Below are positions 54,528-64,000 of a stretch of DNA of 64,000 nt, piece by piece. Position 1 is the stretch's first letter, and every line of letters begins with the position of its first letter. The translations under genes were made by a program, and so were the position numbers. Origin of the DNA: Euphorbia lathyris (taxonomy: Eukaryota > Streptophyta > Magnoliopsida > Malpighiales > Euphorbiaceae); assembly GCF_963576675.1 (NCBI RefSeq), contig NC_088912.1, forward strand, positions 99,787,895-99,851,894, written 5' to 3'. A model generated the notes under the pieces. The model worked only from the letters and a program-made list of their open reading frames with translations. It was not told where the DNA came from and searched no databases.

Positions 54528-57500
54528 ATGAAAAAGGTCTTTGATCAAACTGTTAGGGACATGTAAGTATTACTTATTTTCAATAATTAGCGATGCTGGT
54601 GGTAAAGACTCGAATTAATTTCTATGTTCTTGCATTCTAGAACTATATTTTCCTAATAGTTTTCTTTTTGCTATGTTTCTTCAGTAAGAGAGAGGTTAAT
54701 AAGAAAGTGCTCAAAGTTCCTGGAATAGAACAGAAGGTAATGTTTATGTGTACAAATGAACTCTATAATCTAGTATGTAAAGGTTATTTTTGAGTGGTCT
54801 TACTCGTAGAGCCATTATATAAAATTCCTTACTTTCTTCATCTTTCAGGTTCTTGATGCAACTAGTAATGAGCCGTGGGGTCCTCATGGAACTCTACTCG
54901 CTGAGGTTGCACAGGCTACTAGAAATTAGTAAGTTAGACCGAATAATTTTCGAATGGATGTTATTATGTGCTTCTGTACTTCGTTACCTTACCAAGGAAT
55001 TAACTTTTAAAATTCAATGCAGTCATGAATACCAGATGATTATGGCAGTAATTTGGAAACGAATAAATGATACAGGGAAGAACTGGCGGCATGTCTATAA
55101 GGTCTGTGTTGTTTCCTATGCACTTGTTTCTATGAAGTGCCATATGCATATTCCTTGTAGCCTTCTGCAAAAAATGCAACTAATGTAATTTCTCTGTGAT
55201 CCTTATGATGCTGTTGTTAATTCTGATGTGAGATTTTCATTTTCATGATGGGCAATGCATCTTACTGAAGTTCTTATGTATCATATGTAATTGGCATATG
55301 CCACTTCTCTTTCCAGCATTGCATCATAACAGATAACTGAATACTTGTGCCTGGCTCCAGGCTTTGACTGTTCTGGAATACCTGGTTGCTCATGGATCAG
55401 AGCGTGTCATAGATGATATAAGGGAACATGCATATCAAATATCGGTAATTTTACTTTCATGGATTCTATTTTATAATAATTTTGTGCTGGTGTAAATGTA
55501 TTACAAGTTTCTGATTCACTGTAATAATATTTGTATTTTGGCTTCTCCACGGTTACAGACGCTGTCAGAGTTCCAGTATATCGACTCCAGTGGAAGGGAC
55601 CAGGGTACCAATGTGAGAAAGAAATCACAGAGTCTTGTGGTCCTGGTGAATGATAAAGAAAGAATAATTGAAGTTAGACAAAAGGCTGCTGCAAATCGAG
55701 AGAAGTGAGTTCCATTTCTATTTTTTCAGAGTTTTATCCCTTTCTGGTTGATTGCATAACCGGCAGAGTTTGTTTTTTCTTCATTATATGGCATTTGCAT
55801 TATGGTTCTTGTTTCATCATAACATAAGGCACACTTTCTACAAGAGTGTATGCAATAGCATATGATGGATTGGATTTTAACTTGTCAATCAGATACTTGA
55901 GAATATAATTCATCTGGTTTTGATAGGTTCCGCACCACATCAGCCGGAGCAATGTACAGGCCCGGTTCATATTCAAGTACAGGAGGATATGGTGAAAAAT
56001 ATGATGACGACCGTTACGGAAGCAGGGATGAAGATCGAAATGGATCTGGTTATGGGAGAGAAAGAGAATACAGTTATAAGGATGATGATCGATATGGTAG
56101 ATATGGAGACTCAAATAGTCGTGATGGGGATCGCTACAGTAGAGATGGTTACAGGGATGATGATTATCGAGGAAGAAGTCGAAGCAGTGAACGTGGTTAT
56201 GATGATGATGGTCAAACTTCCGCTCGGTATTATCTACTGTGGCTATTTTCTACGCTGAACTGCTTGTTACACTAATTTGTCTTGATTACTCAAATTGACT
56301 ATAAAAACACAAATGTTAACTATGCATGGTTATTGTTAAGAATAGCAACTAATTGAGACAATAAAAAATAATTCAAGCCCTTCACATGTATTTATTTATT
56401 TTTAAATACCTACTGAATTTTGAGAAAGCGAGAACATTGTAAGGAAAACTAATGTAGATTGTGGGAATAGTGGAAAACAAAAATGCTTGTTTATGATGAA
56501 AGGAATATTATTTTCAAATGATGCGGGATGGGTAGAAGTCTAAATAGAATGGCCTTAACTCAGCGTGTGGGAAATGATAGACTTTGATTAGGGCATGTGA
56601 TGATGTGTTTGTAGCATTGCAGAATTGTAGCCATTTTCCCTTAAATTTCTTTTTGTCTCTGGTAAATTTAATGTTTGCTGATTATGTTTTCCACATCATA
56701 TGCTTATATATAGAACTGAGCTAATTTTTGCTGATTCTTCTGCAGTGGAAGTGGTGCTAAGGCTGATGATCAATCTCAGGATGGAAGGTAACTTGTCTTG
56801 AAGCAATTTGCTTTCCATTGTTGTTGTATTAAAAGTATTTAAACTGTCTGTGCAAGTCTGAATTGGTTTTATCCTTGCATTGGTAGGAAGCTCGAGCGAA
56901 AATATTCTGAACAAAACATTGCTCCTCCTAGTTATGAGGAAGCTGTAATTGGGTCCCGAAGTCCTGCTGAAAGGTATTAAATCTTGTATTATGGAAATGC
57001 AGTTAACTTCTCATGACTACTTATTTGGTTAGTGACTGATTAAGTTATTTATGAAAGGAATGGCGAAGTTACAGCAGCATCTGCTACTGAATCTTCTCCT
57101 CCACCTGCTCCCAAGGATGCTTCACCACTTGCTCCCAAAGCTGCCTCTCCATCTGAAGTTCATGTGCCAAGTCAAGCAACCGATACTTTTGGTACATCTG
57201 CATCTCCTGTAGTAGGGCAGGCTGTTGATGAATTTGATCCACGTGGTTCTGTTTTAGGTACAGAAAACCCCTCTTTTCACGTGTTTGTGCGAATGACAGT
57301 GGTTTAGCATGTTAGAGCATTCTGAATGATTGTGCTTCATTGCTAATCATCATCAAAATCTTAGCAATTTTTTTTAAATAAAGATGATGGTTTAGAGGGC
57401 GAGCCTTGGCGCAACGGTAAAACGTTGTTGTCGTGTGACCAGAGGTCACGGGTTCGAGTCTTAGGAGCGGCCTCTTGCCAATTAAATTGACAAGGGAAGG

Positions 57501-60500
57501 CTTGCACCCAATACACCCTTGTGGTGGGACCCCTCCCCGGACCCTCGCTCAGCGGGGACGCGTAATGCGACCGGGCCGCCCTTTTTTTTTTTTTTTTTAA
57601 AGATGATGGTTTAGAGGGGTGCTAAAATGTGCATTAGTAACACTGTTGTAATTGCATAAAATGGTCTTTCAACTTACTGAATAATTTGTCAACAGATATG
57701 TTATTGTGATCACTGTTATTAGACTCGTACGAGTTGCGAGTCGACTCGTACGAGTCGATACGAGTCAAGTGGATTTCGAGTCGACTCTATGGTCTGACTC
57801 GAAATCCACATGAATCGGCCATGACTCGGCCGAATCGTTGGTGACTCGGCCGTATCGGCCGAGTCACCCGAGTCATGGCCTTGGCTTAAAAAAAAAAATC
57901 AAATCGTGAATGCAAAGAGTCTAAGTTTTATCTGATTCATGAATGGTGTGAGGAAATACTAAATGGCATTAAATTCACTTCAATTTACAAAAACAATCAT
58001 TAATAACTAAGAGATAAAAGAAAGTACAGGTTAGGTTTTTTAAATGGCATTAAATTCACTTCAAACCTACGTCTGTCTATCTATCTATCTATCTCTATGT
58101 GAATTTATTTGTTATTGTTTGTTACACTTTTCAAGAGATAAAAAGGTACAGGTTAGGTTTTTAACAATTAAAAGAAAATCAAATGACTCTTCAAATAACT
58201 AAGACTCTTTAATTAAAAGATAACTCTTTAAATAATTAGGACTCTTCAACTTTTATGAGAAACGTTATATTCTTTTGATGTTGATGCATTGTTTGGCAAT
58301 TAGTTTTATTAGGATTGAATTAAATTTTATTTAAGTATTTAACTTGATCAAGGTTTCTATTTGGATATTAATATTTCATTTTTAGACTCATGGTTAATAT
58401 TTTATTTTTTTTATAATATTTTAAAATTGATCCGTATCTTACGATTCGATACGATTCACGAGTCTCGATTCACAAAATGAGATTTCGAGTCACGAGTCGT
58501 ATCTCGATTTAACAACTATGATTGTGATCTGCTTTTGATGGAATGCAATGTTAGCGCTTGAAGTTTGAACTATGTATTGGTAGATTTTTTTTGCCTTTGT
58601 CACTACACTTCAGTTTGTCTTGTTTTCCATTTTGAAATTCAATTGCATCTCGTGTCTGAACATAGCGAAGATCAATGCTACTTGATAATAAATGAACAAC
58701 AAAAGACATTTATACTCGTCATTTTTTTTTTCTGTATCATGCCTCTTACCTTAGCTCTTAGTGAGCAAAGTTTCTTTTCTCTACTTTTTGCTCTGGAGTT
58801 CTTAAGCTAAATAGTTCGTATGGGAAGAACTCGTTGGGTTGGTTATTCAGCAGTTAGTGAAACAGGCCTGCACCAACGTTTTCTTTGTATCAATAGTAGT
58901 TTTTGAAATGGAGGGAGATTGGAAAGAAAGAATGAGTGGATATTCTTGCACTAAGCGTCTGCCTTAATTGGAAATTCACGTTTTTTAATCTTTTTCATGA
59001 CGCAGCTGGTCCTACTGCAACACCTGCTCCTGCTATTAGCCCAAACAATGCTGAAATGGATTTACTTGGCTCTTTGTCAGACTCGTTTACTGCAAATCCA
59101 TTGGCCATCATGCCAGTGGCCTCTGAAGCAGAAGTTAACTTTTCAGGATCCACATTTGCTGCAACGCAACAGGCACCTAACGATATGCATCAGGTAAGCA
59201 TAGTGTATTACATGGTGTGAATTTCCTATATCAACCCTTATCTGGCATTTGATAACGAGGGATGTACCCAGGAATGTGCTTTTGGAACTTGCTTATGTTA
59301 CAAAGGCTGAATGGTGTATCAATGCGTTTGTATACATTAATCCGTACAGCCTGTGAAATTGGAAAAAGTATCCAATTGAAATGGTCTTTGTGACAACACA
59401 TGCAAACAAATTTCAATTCATTGAAAATGCTGTATAAAATTGATAGTAGATTCCAATATCATTTACTTTTATTGGGCGTGCAAATAAGATGAGATTAAGA
59501 CGCCGTTTGTTTGTTGGAAAGTATTGGGTAAAAGAAAATTGTGTTGGAAAATAAAATATTTTCCGGTGTTTGGCTATAACACTGAAAAACGAGAAGTGGT
59601 GGGTGGCTATTATTTTTAAAAGGATAAGGAATGAAGTAGGTTCCAAAAGTTTAGGAAAATGTTTTACTCTTTCCAAAAGGGACATTTTCCTCACTTCATA
59701 AATTTTCCAATTGACTAAACTAAAATTTTCCATTTACCTATTTTCCTGAGCAAACAAACACCGGAAAATAATAGTTTCCGGCAAACAAATGGCGCATAAT
59801 TGATAATTTCTGCTGAACACTGATGCTTTTGGCTGGCCCATAAAAATTAGGATAACAATCCTGCTTATAGAGCATATTGTTTAGCTGCTGATATAAGAGA
59901 AATTTCCGGAATAACTCTTTTTCATTCTATCCCTTGCGTGCATTACTTCATTTGCTGTCATGGCGGCATTAATTTTTTGTTCTAGTGAAGTGTGACCAAG
60001 TTTACAAAATTTATGCAGCCTTTTGGTGATCCATTTGGTGACTCTCCTTTCAAGGCTATCCCTACTTCAGGTGATACTATGTCACCTCAGCAGCAGACTT
60101 CTGCCTCTATGACTACTTTCCAGCCGAATCAAAATACTGAAATGCCCACAACAGCACAAGAGACTGTGAATCACTTTCCATTTGGGGACGCATTCTCTAC
60201 TGGAAATTATTCAGAAACAACTTTTCCACCAACCTCACCAAATTCACAGTTCATGCCTCAGGAGCTATCTACTTCAAATGAAGATACTGATATTCTTGCG
60301 GATATTCTCCCACCATCTGGTCCTTCACCCCTTGGAGGTATTTCAGCTATGGCTGGTCAACCTGTAGATCCAGCTGCAAATGCTTTTGGGAACTACAATT
60401 CACAGGCAGGAACTATGCCTCCTGGAGGTCCAAACATGATTCCTCAGGCTGCACAATTCCCTGGTGGAAATTTTCTCCCGCATGGATCTATGGTTCCAGT

Positions 60501-62022
60501 CTCTTCGAACATGCAAAATCTAGGTGGACCGGGAGCACAGTTTAATAACGGAAACATGCTTCCACAGCAAGGTTCTGCAGCCCCAGGCACTCCTCCAGCC
60601 GGTCACCATATTGCACCCGGACCGGTTCCAGAGTTCAACGGTGTAAACTATCTCCAGAGACAGGGCTCTGGTGGAAACTATCTCCAGAGTCAGGGCTCTG
60701 GTGGAAACTATCTCCAGAGTCAGGGTTCTGGTGGAAATTATCTCCAGAGTCAGGGCTCTGGTCAACTTGTTTCTAGAGAACCGACTCCACAGTTCAACAA
60801 TGCACAATTTACCTCACAACATGGATCTAATGGCCCGGCTGTGCCACAAGCTGCGCAGTATACTGCAGGACCAAGTCCTCAGTTCAATACTGGAAACTTT
60901 CTCCCGCAGCAAGGGTCTTCCCCAGTTTTCTCTAGTACTGCTCCTCAAACTGCCTCTGCAACTCCACAGTTTAACAGTGGAAATTATATGTCTCAACATG
61001 GCCCTGCTCATCATAGTACTGATGGCCTGGGAAATTATTATTCACAAGGAACAAACATTCCTACGAGTTCTCAGCCATCACTTACATCATCAACTGGAGC
61101 ACTTGCTCTTGTTTCACAACCATCCAAGGATAAATTTGAGACCAAGTCAACTGTTTGGGCCGATACACTGAGCAGAGGGCTAGTAAATTTGAATATATCT
61201 GGACGTGAGTATCTGCCATTGTTAAATATGCTGTAGAGATTTTTTGTTGCTTGATTTCTAATTTTTCTTGTCTAGAGTTTTGACGCCATGAGTTTCTGTG
61301 TTTCAGCTAAAACCAATCCATTGGCTGATATTGGAGTTGATTTTGATGCCATTAATAGAAGGGAGAAGCGGATGGAAAAGCAACCAACCGTTGCACCTGT
61401 ATCAACTATCACCATGGGCAAAGCTATGGGATCTGGTTCAGGAGTTGGCCGAGCAGGTGCTGGTGTCATTAGACCTTCAAATCCTATGATGAATTCTGGC
61501 ATGGGAATGAGTGCAGGCATGAATATGGGTGGAGGACCCGGTTCAGGCATGGGAATGGGTGGAGGACCTGGTTCAGGCATGGGAATGGGAGGAGGACCCG
61601 GTTCAGGCATGGGAATGGGTGGAGGACCTGGTTCAGGCATGGGAATGGGCGGAGGACCCCGTTCAGGCATGGGAATGGGTGGGGGACCCGGTTCAGGATT
61701 TGGAATGGGCGGAGTAGCCGGCTCAGGCATGGGAATGGGCGGAGGACCTGGTTCAGGCATGGGAATGGGAGGAGGACCTGGTACAGGCATGGGAATGGGA
61801 GGTTACGGGGGCATGAATCAACCCGGTGGGATGGGGATGGGTGGAATGGGCATGGGAATGAACATGGGCATGGGCATGGGCATGAATCGACCGATGATGG
61901 GGATGGGGATGGTGCAAGGTGGTAATATGCAACCGCCTGGATCAGCCATGTCTGGTGGTGGTTATAATCCGATGATGGGAGGTGGTTATGCTCAACAACC
62001 ATACAGTGGTGGGTATCGATGA
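54528..62022 (+). CDS. EPSIN2: Clathrin interactor epsin (EPSIN2/3 clade)
   Basis: Coding exons 54528-54562, 54685-54736, 54849-54928, 55023-55101, 55361-55444, 55559-55704, 55927-56226, 56746-56787, 56887-56973, 57058-57257, 59006-59193, 60019-61204 and 61307-62022 join at GT-AG sites into 1064 codons without a break. Start [11 protein letters not shown] is the standard epsin start. Residues 20-155 form the ENTH domain ([56 protein letters not shown]), which binds phosphoinositide at membranes. Then a charged RD/RS-rich part, PPSYEEA, LLGSL (possible clathrin-box variant, about 387), DPFGDSPF (about 435), [12 protein letters not shown] and [10 protein letters not shown]. Two in-frame 30-bp minisatellites lengthen the tail (about 640-680 and 899-991). 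Arabidopsis EPSIN2/3 link clathrin and adaptors in endosomal and vacuolar traffic. Which of the two paralogues this matches is not resolved. Confidence 0.93.
57398..57598 (+). mobile_element. Au-type SINE in epsin intron
   Basis: GGCGAGCCTTGGCGCAACGG starts it with an A box; GGTCACGGGTTCGAGTC is the B box 55 bases on. The body has CTTGCCAATTAAATTG and GGGACCCCTCCCCGGACCC, as in Au SINEs, and it ends in an 18-base T-run. The flank AAAGATGATGGTTTAGAG is an exact 18-bp duplication (57380-57397, 57599-57616). Because the copy is full-length with perfect flanks, it is likely young. It is in sense orientation in the intron after coding exon 10. Confidence 0.92.
57705..58530. mobile_element. GAGTCGACTCG-type inverted-repeat element in intron
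   Basis: The left end has TTATTAGACTCGTACGAGTT and ACTCGTACGAGTCGATACGA, and the right end has CGATACGATTCACGAGTCTC and CGAGTCACGAGTCGTATCTC, then AACAACTATGATTGTG. The ends are inverted overall. (TCTA)n at 58075-58095 lies inside. It occupies the middle of the largest intron (57258-59005). Confidence 0.55.
58531..59005. other. Rest of the large epsin intron
   Basis: T-rich intron sequence ending in the acceptor CATGACGCAG. ORFs at 58565 and 58936 are intronic or run into the exon and are not separate genes. Confidence 0.6.
59501..59794. mobile_element. MITE in epsin intron (GTTTTCC family)
   Basis: Left CGCCGTTTGTTTGTTGGAAA, right (reverse complement) CGCCATTTGTTTGCCGGAAA. It lies in the intron after coding exon 11 (59194-60018). 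A target duplication was not clear. Confidence 0.65.
60644..60765 (+). repeat. Coding minisatellite 1 in EPSIN (30-bp unit)
   Basis: Four copies of a 30-base unit built on AACTATCTCCAGAGTCAGGG give repeated [14 protein letters not shown] decapeptides. The copies differ by one or two bases, so they amplified recently and in frame. Confidence 0.9.
61519..61800 (+). repeat. Coding minisatellite 2 in EPSIN (30-bp unit)
   Basis: About nine copies of a 30-base unit with GGAGGACC(C/T)GGTTCAGGCA give [10 protein letters not shown] decapeptides. Most changes between copies are at silent positions. The Met/Gly-rich tail continues to the end of the protein. The long minus-strand ORFs here are mirror images of the repeat. 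Confidence 0.9.
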
Positions 62023-62360
62023 GACGGAAGCACTTTCATCCACCGCATTGTTATATTAAATGTAATGAAATGAAATACAAGCCGTCCTTCGGAGATAATA
62101 GAAATGGTGAAAAAGGAGAAGAAGCGAAGCCATTGTTAAACAATGGAACAAACATACTTACTTTAACATCATAAGGTGAGTTTTGATGGAAAGATATAAA
62201 CTTTTGATGTGTATCCATTTTCATATAATCTCACAATTGGAGTTACTTGGTTCATTTTGGATCAGGAGAGTCTATCTAGGTGATTTTTCTGCTGTTGTGA
62301 ATTTGTAATATGGTGAGGAAAGATAACCTTTCTCGGGTTGTCGTTTTACCCCCTCGTTAA
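62023..62360 (+). other. Probable EPSIN 3' UTR
   Basis: Follows the TGA at 62020-62022. Contains TTATATTAAATGTAATGAAA and other A/T-rich stretches that may serve for polyadenylation, but no single signal stands out, so the end is a guess. Confidence 0.45.
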
Positions 62361-62999
62361 TTTGACCCATATATATATATATATTTTTTTGTAATTTCTC
62401 AGATTTGTTATACTACGGTTGGCTATTCAAAACAAATAAATTCATTTGTTTACTTCATTTCTTTTTTTTTTTTTTTTTTTTTTTAAGTACATTGGCTATA
62501 TTTGTTGCATTCTCTTTTGATCGGATTTTTCGAAGTTTGTAGATAAATTGAAACAATTTTGTGCTTTTTAACATGTTTGTAAGTAATGGTCATTTGGTTC
62601 ACTTGTTTGATGCCACATCATAAAGGATCAGTTACCCACAAAGAACCAGTCACACAATCATGAGGGAGATCAATATCGACCCAACCAAGATCAAACTGCT
62701 ATAGCACAATCGCACTCATTCCCACTAATCATGGATCTAGTGGGCTTGAGGAATACTGAATCCTGTTTAATGGATACATGTCTGCCCATCAATACGTGAC
62801 ATGTATCCATGTAGTCTATGACTGCCTTAATATCATCCATGGTATCCATTCAATTACTAAGCTTATACTTTCCAGCTTTAGTTTACTGCTGTTCTCATCC
62901 TCATATCATCCCTAAAATCTTATTTTGGCATCAGAGTGGTTTAGTCGGATTTTGACCCATTCTTTGATCAATTTTCTGTCTTACTGTATGCTTGCTCAG
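62361..62999. other. Intergenic, nothing firm
   Basis: Contains (AT)n at 62370 and a long T-run at 62463-62484. 62.58-62.99 kb is more balanced and includes a small inverted pair GGATACATGTC/GACATGTATCC (62772-62808). It may be an eroded LTR, but no partner is seen. Confidence 0.35.
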
Positions 63000-63600
63000 A
63001 GACCTATATGATTTAGCTAGGGGTGGGTACAAAATCCGGTCAAACTGGTTACCGAACTGAAAATCGGTAATCTGAACCGGAAAAAGCATCTCATTGATAA
63101 GTAACGATATTTTGACACTTGAACTTAGTAGATTTTATTTTTGGATTTGTTTTTTTATTTTTTTTAATCAAATTAATTATTTTCACATAATGTGGCAAAA
63201 AAAAACTTTTAAGGAATATCACGTGTCAAGTTCAAATGTCAAAATATCGTTACTTGTCAATGAGATAACGATTTCGTTAAGTATTCATACAAATTAGATG
63301 AAATGTCACCAATTGGAATATGTCAGGAGCCCAATGTGACTAAATAATACTTTTTGCTATTTTGAAATGAACACATGTAATTTTTTTTTTTATTTTGTTC
63401 AGATTACCATGATTTTTTTTTAAAATACCATTTAAGTCACAACAAACAACAATATTTTTCCGACCTTTTTCTACTCTTTATATTTATAATACATACCATT
63501 AATGAAAAGGACCAATCCGGTTTTTGGGTTGGTTTGGTTCAAGTCGGTTTAAAATCGAATAAAATCGAAACGAATCACAATTTATTTATTTTAGCATTAA
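63000..63600. repeat. CCGGT-type repeat with nested MITE
   Basis: Left GGGTGGGTACAAAATCCGGT and ACCGAACTGAAAATCGGTAA; right CCAATCCGGTTTTTGGGTTG and TTCAAGTCGGTTTAAAATCG. It resembles the 15820-16400 type of repeat. The MITE at 63089-63265 interrupts it. Confidence 0.45.
63089..63265. mobile_element. 177-bp palindromic MITE
   Basis: Ends TCTCATTGATAAGTAACGAT and (reverse complement) TCTCATTGACAAGTAACGAT with arms of about 45 bases (ATTTTGACACTTGAACTT against AAGTTCAAATGTCAAAAT). The flanking target duplication was not resolved. Confidence 0.75.
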
Positions 63601-63664
63601 ACTTAATTTAGAATACCCTTTCAAAAAAAACTAAAATATAACTAAATAATTTTTAAAATTAGGA

Positions 63665-63885
63665 AGAAAATTATTAGAAGCACTTGGTTCTCCATGTCAA
63701 ATGGAGGACATTCCATATATATTTTGACATGTGTAATATGGACCCACGCATATTATAAGAGGCCACACTATTTTAATTATTATGTGGGGTCACAATACAC
63801 GTGTCCAAATGTGAATTGGAGGTCCTCCGAGTGATATGGAAGACCTGGTGCTTAATATAAGAAATCATCCATTTCAGTGTTCCCT
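63665..63885. mobile_element. Second copy of the 53077-53281 MITE
   Basis: AAATTATTAGAAGCACTTGG, TCCATGTCAAATGGAGGAC and GTGCTTAATATAAGAAATC match the upstream-of-EPSIN copy in order. The copy is free of other insertions. Confidence 0.75.
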
Positions 63886-63910
63886 ATAAATTAGTGAGAA
63901 TTTGTTTTTT

Positions 63911-64000
63911 TAAGGGATAATGTGCAAAAATACCCCTAATGTTTATGGTCATGAGTAATTTTACTCTTAACGTCCAAAATGGTGTAATTTTACTTCTAAC
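63911..64000. repeat. MITE left arm cut by the window end
   Basis: GGGATAATGTGCAAAAATAC and AATTTTACTCTTAACGTCC are the left arm of the ATAAGGTGTAAAAATAC family. The rest is beyond the window. Confidence 0.65.

Noticed and set aside
55920..56258. 112-codon Met/Val-rich ORF overlapping the RD-rich frame
   Set aside because: Shadow frame of epsin coding exon 7; only the other frame joins to the neighbouring exons at splice sites.
57398..57480. A tRNA gene in the epsin intron
   Set aside because: A and B boxes are present but there is no cloverleaf; the downstream body, T-tail and 18-bp duplication show an Au SINE.
61272..62002. Two 172-codon minus-strand ORFs rich in Pro and Met or Cys
   Set aside because: They are mirror-frame readings of the Met/Gly minisatellite in the last epsin exon.
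62772..62808. Hairpin GGATACATGTC/GACATGTATCC as a terminator or small RNA
   Set aside because: Too short and isolated; no T-run, no homologous copy in the window, and plant pol II genes do not end this way.

Overview
The window is nuclear DNA of a eudicot plant, species not identifiable from sequence alone. Evidence: AT-rich non-coding background, spliced genes with GT-AG introns, a Tat-lineage Ty3/gypsy retrotransposon, L1-type LINEs with a C-terminal RNase H, tRNA-derived SINEs including an Au-type copy, and many Mutator-like (MULE) and other inverted-repeat elements. I see no bacterial, organellar or viral genome content.

Only one host gene is clearly intact: a plant epsin of the EPSIN2/EPSIN3 clade on the + strand. 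It has a probable 5' UTR exon near 53.36-53.73 kb and 13 coding exons from 54528 to 62022, which I spliced by hand to one uninterrupted 1064-residue reading frame. It carries an N-terminal ENTH domain and a long Gln/Met/Gly-rich tail with two in-frame 30-bp minisatellites. Its introns host an Au SINE with an 18-bp target duplication and two inverted-repeat elements. Its proximal promoter abuts a nest of MITEs.

Layout. 0-19.5 kb: stacked small transposons, many with exact 9-bp target duplications (3882-4359, 12466-13164, 10575-12231, 13422-13947), a receptor-like-protein LRR pseudogene (about 1.6-2.03 kb), SINEs and a LINE remnant (14.1-14.56 kb). 19.54-33.60 kb: a full-length Tat-type LTR retrotransposon with two 1856-bp LTRs, PBS, PPT and a gag-pol broken by many stops, plus an antisense three-exon plant mobile domain (PMD) gene with no visible disablement. 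33.6-38.4 kb: fragments of a LINE and of a second, inverted Tat element, again with an antisense ORF beside its integrase. 38.6-49.2 kb: a tandem array of a roughly 1.3-kb non-coding unit, split by a nearly full-length degenerate LINE (42388-47870). 49.2-53.3 kb: a chain of MITEs inserted into a TTA/AAT microsatellite. 53.3-62.4 kb: the epsin gene. 62.4-64 kb: more repeats.

The most unusual items are the PMD gene kept open inside a decayed retroelement, the same tail-to-tail arrangement in a second relic, a MULE holding two successive long hairpins, the microsatellite that captured several elements in series, and the tandem array whose first and last copies preserve its duplication history. 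Exon boundaries, target duplications and inverted repeats were read by eye; no alignments or database searches were run.
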